Assembly: GCF_001298735.1 (NCBI RefSeq)
Contig: NZ_CYSP01000003.1
Coordinates: 62,001 to 126,000 of the forward strand
Direction of reading: 5' to 3'
Source of the DNA: Propionispora sp. 2/2-37
GTDB taxonomy: Bacteria; Bacillota; Negativicutes; Propionisporales; Propionisporaceae
Length of the DNA stretch: 64,000 nt
Shown here piece by piece: positions 37,077-46,773 of the stretch (positions within the stretch are counted from its first letter, which is position 1; the number at the start of each line of letters is the position of its first letter). The notes under the pieces are model-generated. The model had not been told where the DNA came from and made no database searches. It saw only the letters and a list, made by a program, of their open reading frames with translations. The translations under genes and the position numbers were made by a program.

Positions 37077-38805
37077 CCTGTATCCTTATATAAAACCTTA
37101 TAAAAAGGCCTTGCTGTATTCTCTGCTTTTGGTAGGTATTGATGTTATCTGTGAAATGATGATTCCTTTGCTCATGGCGAGAATTGTAGACAGCGGCATA
37201 CCCAGCCAGGATATTGGCTATATTGCCGGAACCGGCCTGTTTATGGTTTTGCTGGCGGGTATTGCCATCAGTTTCGGTGTTTTAAACATGAAACTATCGG
37301 CCGAAGTCAGTCAGGGCTTTGCCGCTAATCTGCGCCAGTCCTTGTTTGACAAAGTGCAGTCTTTTTCTTTTACCAATATTGACCGGTTTAGCAGTGCATC
37401 ACTGATTACCCGGCTAACCAGCGATGTTACCCAACTGCAAAACGCCTTGATGATGGCACTGCGTATGCTGCTTCGCGCTCCGTTAATGCTCCTGAGCGCC
37501 ATATTTTTCTCCATGAGCATTAACCTGAAACTCTCCATGGTCATTTTCGTTGCCGTTCCTCTGCTGACTTTTGGCGTCCTGTTAATTATCCGGTCAGCAG
37601 AACAACGCTTTGCCAGAACGCAGCACAAACTGGATAATTTAAACGGCACAATTCAGGAAAACCTGACTGCCATACGGGTAGTCAAGGCTTTTGTCCGTGA
37701 AGCCTATGAAAAGTTGAAATTTAAACATTCCAACGACGAACTGACACAAGCGGCGGTACATGCCGGCAACCTGATCAGCCTGATCATGCCGCTTATGCTG
37801 CTGATCCTAAATGGCGCGACAGTGGCGACTATCTGGTTTGGCGGCAATATGGTGGGTACAGGGGAAATGGGAACCGGAGCCTTAATCAGTTTCATTAGTT
37901 ATCTTCTGCAAATCATGATGAGTGTTATGATCTTTTCTCTCATTTTTATTCTGCTGGCCCGTGCTGAGGCCAGTGGCAAAAGAATTCTGGAAGTGCTAAA
38001 TACCGAAGCGGAATGTTCACCCTGTAAGCAAAAAAGCACTGCCAATGCTGCCATTGCGCGAGGGAAAATTGAATTCCGTCATGTAGATTTTTCCTATGCC
38101 CCGGACAGTAATGAAAAAAACGTCCTAACCGATATCAGCTTTAGTGTCGAACCTGGGCAGTTTGTTGCTATTGTCGGCGGCACAGGATCAGGCAAAACCT
38201 CTCTTGTAAGTCTGATTCCCAGGTTATACGATGCAACCGGCGGACAGGTACTGATTGACGGCAAGGACGTCCACAGTTATACGCTAAACAGTCTGCGGGC
38301 AAGTATCGGTATGGTATTACAGAAAAACATGCTGTTTTCCGGCACAATCCGTGACAATCTTCTTTGGGGCAATGAACAGGCAACGCAGTATGAAATCGAA
38401 CAAGCAGCCCGCAATGCTCAAGCCCACGATTTTATCATGAACTTTCCGCACGGTTACGACACCGAACTCGGACAGGGAGGCGTTAACGTATCCGGCGGTC
38501 AGAAACAACGCCTGTGTATCGCAAGAGCCATGCTGAAACAACCTGCTATCCTGCTTTTGGATGACAGCACCAGTGCGCTGGATACAGCAACCGAAGCTAA
38601 GGTCCGTCAGGCGTTGCAGCGGAACTTTAACAATACCACCGTGCTGCTTGTAGCTCAACGCATCAGTTCTGTTAAAGAGGCCGATAAGATTATCGTACTG
38701 GATGACGGGAAAATCTCCGGTATCGGTACACATACCGAGCTTCTGAAGAACAATACGGTATACCGGGAAATTTGCACTTCACAGCAGGAAGGACTGGTGT
38801 CATAA
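37066..38805 (+). CDS. Heterodimeric ABC exporter, subunit 1 (degenerate catalytic site)
   Basis: A 579-residue half-transporter: six transmembrane helices (about 1-310), then an ATPase domain with VGGTGSGKTS, signature VSGGQ and Walker B LLLDDSTSALD. The catalytic glutamate after Walker B is aspartate, as in the degenerate half of LmrC/BmrC-type heterodimers. The ATG at 37066 sits inside the end of marR with GAAGGAG upstream. It overlaps subunit 2 by one base. It probably exports drugs or lipophilic compounds. Confidence 0.92.
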   Translation: MIRNLYPYIKPYKKALLYSLLLVGIDVICEMMIPLLMARIVDSGIPSQDIGYIAGTGLFMVLLAGIAISFGVLNMKLSAEVSQGFAANLRQSLFDKVQSFSFTNIDRFSSASLITRLTSDVTQLQNALMMALRMLLRAPLMLLSAIFFSMSINLKLSMVIFVAVPLLTFGVLLIIRSAEQRFARTQHKLDNLNGTIQENLTAIRVVKAFVREAYEKLKFKHSNDELTQAAVHAGNLISLIMPLMLLILNGATVATIWFGGNMVGTGEMGTGALISFISYLLQIMMSVMIFSLIFILLARAEASGKRILEVLNTEAECSPCKQKSTANAAIARGKIEFRHVDFSYAPDSNEKNVLTDISFSVEPGQFVAIVGGTGSGKTSLVSLIPRLYDATGGQVLIDGKDVHSYTLNSLRASIGMVLQKNMLFSGTIRDNLLWGNEQATQYEIEQAARNAQAHDFIMNFPHGYDTELGQGGVNVSGGQKQRLCIARAMLKQPAILLLDDSTSALDTATEAKVRQALQRNFNNTTVLLVAQRISSVKEADKIIVLDDGKISGIGTHTELLKNNTVYREICTSQQEGLVS

Positions 38806-40703
38806 TGGCTGAAAATCGAGGAATTTTAAAATCCAGAGGTCATATCAGCGGTATGCCGGTCAGCCCGGAAAAGCCAAAACATCTTCGCAAAACCTTTATT
38901 CGCCTCACCAGGTATCTTGAAGACAGCCGCATGCTGATATTGATTATGCTGGCAGCATTATTAATTAACTCTTCCAGCATGCTGGCCGGCTCCTATTTTT
39001 TGAAGCCGCTGATCAATAACTATATCCTCCCTCAGAACTTTTCCGGACTGGCACTGGCCTTACTAGGTCTCAGTCTGCTTTACTTGACCGGTGTGGCAGC
39101 CGCCTATGTCCAAAGCCGGACTACCATCAGAATCGCTCAGCGTACCGGCAATATCCTGCGCCATGATGTTTTCAACTACATGCAAACCCTGCCGCTGAAA
39201 TATTTCGACACTCATACCCACGGTGAACTGATGAGCCGGTATACCAATGATGTCGATAATATACAAACCATGCTCGAACAAAGCCTGACTCAGCTTTTAT
39301 CCAGCGTCATCACCCTTACCGGCGCCATCGTGCTCATGCTGGTACTCAGCCCGCTTTTATTCGTCGTTACCGCATTAATCATCGTGCTGATGGTCTGTCT
39401 CAGCATCAAGTTCGGTAAAAAAAGTCAGGAGTATTTTAAAAATCAGCAGAAAATCCTTGGAGAGCTAAACGGCCACATCGAAGAAAGCATCAGCGGTCTG
39501 AAAGAAATCAAAGTATTTAACCACGAAGAATCGGCCAAACGCTCTTTCAACCACCTGAATGAAAATTTTCGCCAGACAGCTGCCAGAGCCAATTTTCTAG
39601 CCGGTATCATCATGCCGATTATGGTCAACTTGAATAATGCCTGTTATGCAGCTACGGCAGTTTTTGGCGGCATCCTAACCATTATGGGAAGGTTTGATAT
39701 CGGTTCCCTGGCCGCCTTTTTGCAATATTCCCGCCAGATTGGCCAACCGATTACGCAACTATCCAGTCAATTCAACAATATTTTATCCGCACTGGCCGGA
39801 GCTGAACGGATCTTTGAAATTATGGACCAGGAATTCGAGCCCGACGAAGGCGATGTCGTACTAGTTCGTACGGAAACCGACAACCAGGGAAGCTACAAAA
39901 TACTTCAAGATCCGTCCCACCCCGATATCTGGTCCTGGTACCTACCGGACAGCCGTCAGTACATCCCCCTGAAGGGTGATGTACGCTTCCATAATGTCAC
40001 CTTCGGCTATGGACCGGAAAAAACAGTGCTTAACAATATCTCCCTTTACGCTAAGCCCGGTCAGACCATTGCCTTTGTCGGTTCGACCGGTGCCGGAAAA
40101 ACCACTATCACTAATCTGATCAATCGCTTCTACGATATCCATGAAGGCAGTATAACCTTCGATGGCATTGATATCAAACGGATAAAAAAAGAGAGCCTGC
40201 GTCGTTCCCTCGGCATGGTACTGCAGGATACCCAGCTATTTACCGGTACAATACTGGACAACATCCGCTACGGACGACTTGACGCCAGCGACGAAGACTG
40301 TATGGAAGCTGCCGAGCGGGCCAGTGCAGCCTCTTTTATCCGGCGTCTGCCGCAAGGATATCACACCGTCATCAATGCTAATGGAGCGAACTTGTCCCAG
40401 GGCCAGCGTCAGCTGCTTGCTATTGCCAGGGCCTACGTTGCCGCACCACCGGTGCTGATCCTGGACGAGGCAACCAGTTCCATCGACACCCGTACCGAAC
40501 GGATGGTGGAAAAAGGAATGTCCGCCCTTATGGAAGGCCGAACAGTTTTCGTTATCGCCCACCGCCTTTCTACCATCCGCAATGCCGCCGCTATCATGGT
40601 TCTGGAAAATGGCAGCATCATTGAACGCGGCAATCACGAAGAACTGCTCGCCCAGCGAGGCAGGTATTACCAGCTTGCCACCGGTTTGACCGGTTCCGTC
40701 TGA
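38805..40703 (+). CDS. Heterodimeric ABC exporter, subunit 2 (canonical catalytic site)
   Basis: A 632-residue half-transporter with a roughly 35-residue N-terminal extension, six transmembrane helices and an ATPase domain carrying VGSTGAGKTT, signature LSQGQ and LILDEATSSID with the intact catalytic glutamate. Its fusion-free ATG overlaps the stop of subunit 1 (TAATG). An insertion of about 40 residues before the ATPase (for example DPSHPDIWSWYLPDSRQY) is seen in the LmrD/YheH class. Together the two subunits form one composite hydrolytic site. Confidence 0.92.
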   Translation: MAENRGILKSRGHISGMPVSPEKPKHLRKTFIRLTRYLEDSRMLILIMLAALLINSSSMLAGSYFLKPLINNYILPQNFSGLALALLGLSLLYLTGVAAAYVQSRTTIRIAQRTGNILRHDVFNYMQTLPLKYFDTHTHGELMSRYTNDVDNIQTMLEQSLTQLLSSVITLTGAIVLMLVLSPLLFVVTALIIVLMVCLSIKFGKKSQEYFKNQQKILGELNGHIEESISGLKEIKVFNHEESAKRSFNHLNENFRQTAARANFLAGIIMPIMVNLNNACYAATAVFGGILTIMGRFDIGSLAAFLQYSRQIGQPITQLSSQFNNILSALAGAERIFEIMDQEFEPDEGDVVLVRTETDNQGSYKILQDPSHPDIWSWYLPDSRQYIPLKGDVRFHNVTFGYGPEKTVLNNISLYAKPGQTIAFVGSTGAGKTTITNLINRFYDIHEGSITFDGIDIKRIKKESLRRSLGMVLQDTQLFTGTILDNIRYGRLDASDEDCMEAAERASAASFIRRLPQGYHTVINANGANLSQGQRQLLAIARAYVAAPPVLILDEATSSIDTRTERMVEKGMSALMEGRTVFVIAHRLSTIRNAAAIMVLENGSIIERGNHEELLAQRGRYYQLATGLTGSV

Positions 40704-40729
40704 TAAGATATCGTAAAAAATTCAGACTG

Positions 40730-40769
40730 AAAACAGCGGAAAGTTATAATTGAACTTCTCCGCTGTTTT
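40730..40769 (+). terminator. Terminator of the ABC exporter operon
   Basis: AAACAGCGGA and TCCGCTGTTTT arms with an internal AAGTT/AACTT helix, 27 nt after the stop. Confidence 0.85.
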
Positions 40770-40860
40770 GCAGTTTGAACCTATATTTATTCTTGCTTAT
40801 TGAGACACTGCAAACCGGGTTACAAGGACTGCCGGGCACGGCGTTTTGCCGGCAGTGCCT

Positions 40861-42066
40861 TTACACAGTCACCGATACATAGATATCGTCTACTAATTTG
40901 TCTAGTTCCGCCTCCTGCTCAACTTTCATGGAGGACTTTATCGTAAACGGCATTCCGATGATCTCCATATTTTCCATTTCCTCTATCAAATTACGCATCA
41001 CTCTAACTGCCATGCTGGACCAGGTGTAATTGCCGATAAGTGCCACTTTCCGGTTTTGTAATTTCAAACCCGCCATTTCACGCAGCAGAGCCTCCATCAC
41101 GTAATACAGCCCCATGTTATAGGTAGGCGAACCAATAACCAGGTGGCTATATTTCCACACATCCGCGATGATATAAGAAGGATGTGTTTTGGATACATCG
41201 TACATTCGCATATCGGAAATTCCTTTAATCGCTAATTTATTGGCAATGATATTCATGACGTTTTCGGTATTGCCATACATCGAGGCATAGAGCAGCACAA
41301 CCCCTTTTTTCTCCGGCTCATACTTACTCCAGCGGTCATATTTGTCTAAAACATACGGCAAATCCCTACGCCAGACCGGGCCGTGCAACGGGCAAATCAT
41401 CCTGATTTCCAGACCGGCCACCTTTTTTAATACGGCTTGTACCTGTATTCCGTATTTTCCCACAATATTGGCATAATAACGCCTGAACTCTTCCAGGTAA
41501 GCCGACTCAAAATCGGTTTGATCGCTGAACAAATTGCCGGACAACGCTCCAAAAGAACCAAACGCATCGGCAGAGAATAAAATTTTTTCCTGCTGTTCAT
41601 AGGTAAACATCACTTCCGGCCAGTGCACCATTGGTGCAAAAAAGAATTTAAGTACATGCCTGCCCAGACTGATCTCGTCGCGCTCACTCACTTCAAGATA
41701 GTTTTCCCGTTTATCCAGGGTATAGAATTGCTCAATGAACTGAAAAGTCTTCTTATTGCCCACAATTTTCACATCCGGATAGCGCCGCACTAATTCCTCA
41801 ATATTGGCACAATGATCCGGTTCCATATGATTGATAACCAGATAATCCAGACTACGCCCCTGCAGCACATGAACGACATTTTCCAAAAACAGCGCACTGA
41901 TAGCAGCATCAACTGTATCCACAAGTGCGGTTTTTTCATCTACAATTAAGTATGAATTATACGCCACGCCATTTGGCAGCGGAAACATATTTTCAAAACG
42001 CTCCAGCCTTCTGTCATTGCCGCCTACCCAAAAAATCTGCGGTGCGACAGGTTGTACACAATGCAT
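40861..42066 (-). CDS. fprA: Flavodiiron protein (A-type)
   Basis: A 401-residue protein with an N-terminal metallo-beta-lactamase-like diiron domain (NHMEPDHCANIEE: His80, Glu82, Asp84, His85) and a C-terminal flavodoxin domain (LLYASMYGNTENVMN) that binds FMN. It reduces O2 to water or NO to N2O and so protects anaerobes. No rubredoxin or extra C-terminal module is fused. The ATG at 42066 is favoured over a GTG at 42075 because of the AGAGGTG site. It is monocistronic. Confidence 0.94.
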   Translation of the reverse strand: MHCVQPVAPQIFWVGGNDRRLERFENMFPLPNGVAYNSYLIVDEKTALVDTVDAAISALFLENVVHVLQGRSLDYLVINHMEPDHCANIEELVRRYPDVKIVGNKKTFQFIEQFYTLDKRENYLEVSERDEISLGRHVLKFFFAPMVHWPEVMFTYEQQEKILFSADAFGSFGALSGNLFSDQTDFESAYLEEFRRYYANIVGKYGIQVQAVLKKVAGLEIRMICPLHGPVWRRDLPYVLDKYDRWSKYEPEKKGVVLLYASMYGNTENVMNIIANKLAIKGISDMRMYDVSKTHPSYIIADVWKYSHLVIGSPTYNMGLYYVMEALLREMAGLKLQNRKVALIGNYTWSSMAVRVMRNLIEEMENMEIIGMPFTIKSSMKVEQEAELDKLVDDIYVSVTV

Positions 42067-42285
42067 TGCTTCCACCTCTTTCCCTGCATTCCATCAATTC
42101 CGAGCACTTCTATCGGCATTATATCTTATTTTATCACATCGAATTAGTTTATTCAAAAAAACAACACACCGTGCATAGAAAATAAAATTCCAACTGCCAA
42201 GCTAGAGCAGCCCGCTGCAATGCTGTATAATAAAGATTACATTACAGTTGATTCTTTAGCGCCAAGGAAAGAAGAGGGCATTATC

Positions 42286-42660
42286 GTGCAAACCGGTATG
42301 ATTAAGAAATATCTTTTAATAGGAATTGGCTGCTTATCGCTATGTTTAGGGGTTATTGGGCTCTTTCTTCCCCTGCTGCCCACTACACCGTTTCTGCTGC
42401 TTACTTCCTACTGTTTTATCCGCAGTTCAACGCGACTGCATAACTGGCTGATTCACCATAGAATATTGGGCAGTTATATTTATAACTATCTAACCTACAG
42501 GGCAGTGAAACGCCGGACAAAAATTCTGGCATTGCTCCTGTTATGGAGTTCTCTCGCTTTATCCAGTTTCGGGATACAGATTCTATACATCAAACTTCTA
42601 TTACTGGTTGTAGGTATTGGTGTCAGTGCCCATATACTTTCGCTGCACACTCTCAAATAA
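42286..42660 (+). CDS. YbaN/DUF454 family inner-membrane protein
   Basis: A 124-residue protein with three to four helices and the family pattern GVIGLFLPLLPTTPFLLLTSYCF followed by RSSTRLHNWLIHHRILG. Function is unknown; homologues are often near iron or haem genes. The GTG start at 42286 has GAGGG 7 nt upstream. Confidence 0.82.
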   Translation: MQTGMIKKYLLIGIGCLSLCLGVIGLFLPLLPTTPFLLLTSYCFIRSSTRLHNWLIHHRILGSYIYNYLTYRAVKRRTKILALLLLWSSLALSSFGIQILYIKLLLLVVGIGVSAHILSLHTLK

Positions 42661-42691
42661 ACTTTTGGTCCTGCTTTTTGCTCTCAGCAGC

Positions 42692-43327
42692 CTACATACC
42701 AGCCAAAATCCGTTGGTGAATCAGCAGGATTTTTTGTCCATAGGTAGTGCCCGGCACAGCCCATCTCCCGTTTAAATCCGTCCAGCTTACCGCTTGTCCA
42801 AAAGAAGGCGACCTGCGAACCAGTTCATACCGTGGATCAACAACAGGCAGCACCGGTCTCCGCGTCAAGGAGTAAGCGACCAAATGCTGTATTTGAGCCC
42901 GTACCCCGATTTGAGCCGAATCGAACCAGGCTCCTTTCACCCCACCGCCGGTAGTTCCCAGACCGCAATAGTTATTTTGTAAAGGTACTACATCCCCGCC
43001 ATAGCGGAAATTTCCTGTTTCATGCAACGCCTGGGCAAAAGCGACATCGGGCCGGATTCCCTCACGTTCACCCTCTTCATAATAATATGCTACCAGTTGT
43101 TTCGGTGAAACAGTAATTAGCGGCAAAGGGTTGTGTCTAAGCAAATATTGTACGCACTGCTCCTGGGTCGCCAGCGCAGGCCCTGCAATAGATAAATCAA
43201 AGGAGGAGCTCGATGTTAACTCTATCTGACGGAACGGCGATCCGGAAGTAAAAGAGCCAGCCCCGGCAACCACCGGCTGCACTGTTACTATCAAACACAA
43301 AAAAACGGACAAACTTTGTTTTACCAT
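42692..43327 (-). CDS. Secreted glucosaminidase-domain protein
   Basis: A 211-residue protein with a Sec signal peptide (SLSVFLCLIVTVQPVVAGA) and a glucosaminidase (FlgJ/LytG-like) domain. The segment VAFAQALHETGNFRYGG holds the likely catalytic glutamate, and NNYCGLGTTGGGVKGAWFDS follows. It should cleave the glycan backbone of peptidoglycan. The ATG at 43327 has GGGGAGG upstream. No SLH or LysM anchor is visible. Confidence 0.86.
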   Translation of the reverse strand: MVKQSLSVFLCLIVTVQPVVAGAGSFTSGSPFRQIELTSSSSFDLSIAGPALATQEQCVQYLLRHNPLPLITVSPKQLVAYYYEEGEREGIRPDVAFAQALHETGNFRYGGDVVPLQNNYCGLGTTGGGVKGAWFDSAQIGVRAQIQHLVAYSLTRRPVLPVVDPRYELVRRSPSFGQAVSWTDLNGRWAVPGTTYGQKILLIHQRILAGM

Positions 43328-43469
43328 AAAACCTCCCCATATGTAACGTATCACTTTATTGTATCATCGTTTACAACTAGATGAAAAGATATAAAGATAT
43401 ATAGAAGAGAATGGCAATAATTAACCGCTATCCTGCTTTTATGCAACATGTACGCATACCATACATTAG

Positions 43470-43505
43470 AAAAACGCCAACTACTAATCTGCTGTTGGCG
43501 TTTTT
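43470..43505. terminator. Bidirectional rho-independent terminator
   Basis: AAAAACGCCAAC and GTTGGCGTTTTT enclose a 12-nt loop in the gap between the glucosaminidase gene and ymaF. The genes leave this gap in opposite directions, so its source transcript is not obvious. A short imperfect repeat (ATGTAA...TTACAT, 43614-43634) lies just before the ymaF ribosome site. No gene is seen elsewhere in 43328-43648. Confidence 0.75.
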
Positions 43506-43648
43506 CCGATGTTAGTCAATTCTTTCCGGCATGAGGAATACGGAATGCTGCGGCAAATTCTGCACTCGCGTCTTTCTCTTCGTTCATAATATTAAAAACA
43601 CATTACCGTTTTATGTAACATAGAATATTACATAAAGGAGGTGTAACG

Positions 43649-43996
43649 ATGTCCAATGATACAAGAAAGTACTGCGAGGAAGAGCAGCAAACTCACGTAC
43701 ATGAATTTTTGGGAAGCACCAGACTCGCAGAATTGGAAGAGGATCCTCACAATCATCGCTTTGCCGGAGTTTCAGACGAAGTAATTCCAATCGGTAATTG
43801 TCAACACATCCATGAAATAAGAACAAAGACAGACTTCTACGAGGATCATTTTCATGAAATCTGTGTTCGTTCAGGCCCCGCCGTGTTTGTCGATGAGGAC
43901 AGACATGTGCATTTTGTATGCGGAACGACTACTGAAGTTGAGGATCATGAACATGATTTTATTTTTGCAACATTAATTGAAGATCCTATTGGCTAG
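43649..43996 (+). CDS. YmaF family histidine-rich protein
   Basis: A 115-residue acidic, His-rich cytoplasmic protein with repeated H-x-H pairs spaced 20-30 residues apart (THVHEF, PHNHRF, QHIHEI, DHFHEI, RHVHFV, EHEHDF). It matches the YmaF family, whose function is unknown; the pattern suggests metal binding. The ribosome site AAAGGAGGTG is near perfect. It is monocistronic. Confidence 0.85.
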   Translation: MSNDTRKYCEEEQQTHVHEFLGSTRLAELEEDPHNHRFAGVSDEVIPIGNCQHIHEIRTKTDFYEDHFHEICVRSGPAVFVDEDRHVHFVCGTTTEVEDHEHDFIFATLIEDPIG

Positions 43997-44104
43997 CACA
44001 ATTTAAAACAAGGAAAAATCCGGCTTTGCTGTAAACCAGTAACCCCACAGTGGCTTGAAGACTTATGTCCGTTCAGGCCATGCCGATGATATTATCGTCC
44101 CCCC

Positions 44105-44132
44105 AAAAGAGCCAACGACAGCTGGCTCTTTT
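44105..44132 (+). terminator. Terminator downstream of ymaF
   Basis: AAAAGAGCCA and TGGCTCTTTT form a 10-bp stem with an 8-nt loop. It lies 109 nt after the ymaF stop; the intervening stretch 43997-44104 holds no gene or recognised RNA. The stretch 44133-44325 also shows nothing clear. Confidence 0.85.
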
Positions 44133-44325
44133 CCACGTCTCAAATTAACTGCCCCTGCCGGCTAGCTCAAGAATCACAGTGCAGCTTACGGATAAAAATA
44201 CTGACAATAGCAAAATTTTATCGAATAAAGCAATGAAGCAAAGAAAAAATCTGATAAGAACGACGTATCCCTCTTCCGCAATTACTTCCCTTAGCCATTT
44301 TCCCTTATATTACCATATTTTATTT

Positions 44326-44355
44326 TGAATAAGTTTATCCAAAAAAACAATAATA
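44326..44355 (+). promoter_or_regulatory. Candidate forespore (sigma-F/G) promoter for the coat-protein pair
   Basis: TGAATA, 17 nt, AATAATA resembles the sigma-G consensus TGAATA-N17/18-CATACTA (-35 exact, -10 five of seven), 33 nt before the first coat-like gene. Confidence 0.5.
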
Positions 44356-44387
44356 ATCTTGTATTATATTCGAAAGGAGTGTTAAGT

Positions 44388-44573
44388 TTGGCACAGCTAA
44401 ATCAAATGGAACTTCAGCATTTACGTCACATGATTGGTGGTCATGAGACCGTAGCCAACAAGCTTGAGGCATACGCCCAACAATGCAACGATTCTCAGCT
44501 CAAGCAATTGTTTATACAGGATGCATCGGAGGCCAGAAATTCTAAACAAAAGCTAATGTCATTTTTGCAATAG
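44388..44573 (+). CDS. Small spore-coat-like protein
   Basis: A 61-residue helical protein starting at TTG 44388, 8 nt after AAAGGAG. MELQHLRHMIGGHETVANKLEAYAQQC resembles the N-terminal half of CotF-type or DUF2383-like coat proteins. It lies 13 nt before a CotF-like gene and appears to form an operon with it. Confidence 0.72.
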   Translation: MAQLNQMELQHLRHMIGGHETVANKLEAYAQQCNDSQLKQLFIQDASEARNSKQKLMSFLQ

Positions 44574-44586
44574 GAGGAAATTGGAA

Positions 44587-44844
44587 ATGAATGATAAAGA
44601 TATGCTCAATGATTACCTGGCCATGATAAAAGGCAGTTTAGCTACATATGCTAATGTTATTGCTGAAACCAATAATTCTCAATTACGGTCGACTTTCCAG
44701 CAAATGAGAAATCAGGATGAACAGCGCCAGTATCAGATTGTGCAAACGGCTCAGCAAAAAGGATATTACAAACCGGCCGCCCCTGCAAATCCGGCTGATA
44801 TCCAGCAAGTAAAAACCGAATTAACAGCTTCTGCGCAACAATAA
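44587..44844 (+). CDS. CotF-like spore coat protein
   Basis: An 85-residue protein with the helical core DMLNDYLAMIKGSLATYANVIAE, then STFQQMRNQDEQRQYQI and a GYYKPAAPA tail, as in CotF-family coat proteins. The ATG at 44587 has GGAGG 9 nt upstream; a TTG at 44581 would be only 3 nt from it. With the preceding gene it suggests a two-part coat module. Confidence 0.8.
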   Translation: MNDKDMLNDYLAMIKGSLATYANVIAETNNSQLRSTFQQMRNQDEQRQYQIVQTAQQKGYYKPAAPANPADIQQVKTELTASAQQ

Positions 44845-44906
44845 TAAGAAATACCTGACGTCTGAAGAAATACACTTGATCCTTTATCCGGCTAAGGAAA
44901 ATCAAG

Positions 44907-44945
44907 AAATCCACCGTTACGCTCTGGTGACGGCGGATTTTTATT
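44907..44945 (+). terminator. Terminator of the coat-protein pair
   Basis: AAATCCaCCGT pairs with ACGGcGGATTT and is followed by a T-run, about 63 nt after the last stop. The stretch 44946-45140 before the Spo0E-like gene shows no gene or recognised RNA. Confidence 0.7.
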
Positions 44946-45158
44946 TCTGCCTGAAACTCTCAGGGACAGTGAAATGACATCTTTTTCATAACCTTTGAGC
45001 CAAGAGGAATGACGCGAGGATCGACGGCAATTAAAGTTATCATTTCCAGTAATAATTATTTTTAAGGGCACTGATAGTAATACAAATTTAAATCCTATCC
45101 TTGCTACATAAAGATCACCTTTTCCGTGAATACTGCGGGAAAGGGGGGGCTCCACTCC

Positions 45159-45317
45159 ATGTCGGATTTATTTGAGCTGCAAGAAAAAATCGAGAAATTG
45201 CGCAAAAGACTGAACGACCTGGCCCTCACTGTGCCTCTTACTGATCCCGAAATTCTAAAAATTAGTCAAGAGCTTGATGTCCTGATAGTAAAATATCAAA
45301 GGCTGCTGCAAAAATAA
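45159..45317 (+). CDS. Spo0E-like aspartyl-phosphate phosphatase
   Basis: A 52-residue two-helix protein with the Spo0E signature SQELDVLIVKY (near residues 34-44). Such proteins dephosphorylate Spo0A~P and restrain sporulation. The ATG at 45159 has a GGGGGGG site 9 nt upstream; the frame is open upstream to 45126 but with a worse start. It converges with the amino-acid permease gene 7 nt away. Confidence 0.87.
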   Translation: MSDLFELQEKIEKLRKRLNDLALTVPLTDPEILKISQELDVLIVKYQRLLQK

Positions 45318-45324
45318 GTTAAGA

Positions 45325-46701
45325 TTATTCTTTTTTATCCTTAGCCATGCCAAACACATAGTAAGAGGCAACAACAATGCCAAACCAAACTGGTGCAATA
45401 TATAACGCAACTCGCGTATCATTATCAAAAAACATAACCAGCACAACAAAAATAAGGAATGCCAAGCCAAGCCAGGTTGAAACAGGAGCATGGGGCATGG
45501 GATATTTTATTTGCTTTATCTGCTCAGCAGTCAGGCTTTCCCGGTACTTTTTCTGAATAAGCAAAATTATCCCCCAAATCCAAAGTGCCCCAAATGTAGC
45601 TACACTGGTAACATAAGTAAATACCTGGGCAGGAACCAAATAGTTGAGAACCACCCCAATTAATAAAAAAACGGCTGAAATCAAAATACCTCTAACAGGT
45701 ACCTGATGCGAACTTAATTTCTTAAATACCGCCGGCGCTTTTTCCTGCAATGCCAGATTATACAGCATTCTCCCTGTACTGAAAAGACCGCTGTTGCAGG
45801 AGGACAGCGCTGCTGTCAATACTACAAAATTAATGATCCCGGCCGCTGCTCTTATCCCCAGTTTATTGAATGTTAAAACAAAAGGACTCCCCATAGTACC
45901 AATTTGATTCCATGGATATAAAGACATAATTACGAATAATGCACCAACATAAAAAATCAGAATGCGCCAAAATACTTTGTCAATGGCTGCCGGCAGTGAT
46001 GTTTCCGGGTTCTTGGCTTCACCAGCCGTGACTCCGACCAGCTCAATCCCCAGGTAAGAAAACATCACCATAACACAAGCCATTGCCATACCACCTATAC
46101 CCTGCGGAAAAAATCCCTGATGAGTCCAAAGATTGGAAATACCAATGGCAACACCGTCATTACCCAAACCAAAGATAATCATAGCTAAGCCGGCAAAAAT
46201 CATGATCAAAATGGTTACTATTTTTATCAGGGCAAACCAAAATTCAAACTCTCCAAATGCACGAACACTGATTATATTAACAGCAGTCATAACAACCAGT
46301 GCCAATAGCGCAGGAATCCATTGCGGAACTTCAGGCAGCCAGAAAGTAACATACACTCCAACTGCCGTAATCTCGGCCATACAAGTCACGACCCACATAA
46401 ACCAATATGTCCAGCCAGTAATATATCCGTAAAGCGGTCCCAGAAAAATATTCGCATGTGCACTAAAAGTCCCGGATACCGGATAGGCAACAGCCACTTC
46501 ACCTAAGGCCCGCATAATATAAAACATAATGATACCTGCAAATAAATAGACAAGCATCAACGACGGACCCGCTGTTTTTATCGCTGCACCGGCTCCAAGG
46601 AACAAACCTACGCCAATTGCCCCGCCAAGAGCGATCAATTGAATATGCCGTTCTTCTAAACCCCGATGTAAATCTTCATGCAATGCATTATCTTTTTCCA
46701 T
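45325..46701 (-). CDS. Amino-acid permease (AAT/APC family)
   Basis: A 458-residue permease with 12 predicted helices. Family motifs include LEERHIQLIALGGAIGVGLF and AGEAKNPETSLPAAI. It resembles the proline/GABA/aromatic branch, but the substrate cannot be read from the sequence. The ATG at 46701 has GGAG 8 nt upstream. It is monocistronic, with a promoter overlapped by a palindrome. Confidence 0.88.
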   Translation of the reverse strand: MEKDNALHEDLHRGLEERHIQLIALGGAIGVGLFLGAGAAIKTAGPSLMLVYLFAGIIMFYIMRALGEVAVAYPVSGTFSAHANIFLGPLYGYITGWTYWFMWVVTCMAEITAVGVYVTFWLPEVPQWIPALLALVVMTAVNIISVRAFGEFEFWFALIKIVTILIMIFAGLAMIIFGLGNDGVAIGISNLWTHQGFFPQGIGGMAMACVMVMFSYLGIELVGVTAGEAKNPETSLPAAIDKVFWRILIFYVGALFVIMSLYPWNQIGTMGSPFVLTFNKLGIRAAAGIINFVVLTAALSSCNSGLFSTGRMLYNLALQEKAPAVFKKLSSHQVPVRGILISAVFLLIGVVLNYLVPAQVFTYVTSVATFGALWIWGIILLIQKKYRESLTAEQIKQIKYPMPHAPVSTWLGLAFLIFVVLVMFFDNDTRVALYIAPVWFGIVVASYYVFGMAKDKKE

Positions 46702-46773
46702 ATGCATCTCTCCATTTCTAAGTTTCAGCAATTATTCAGTGTACTATTTTTACCCCCGGTTATTTATATTACC

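Noticed and set aside
43997-44104. A possible riboswitch between ymaF and its distal terminator
   Set aside because: The sequence did not match the conserved core of any riboswitch class I know.
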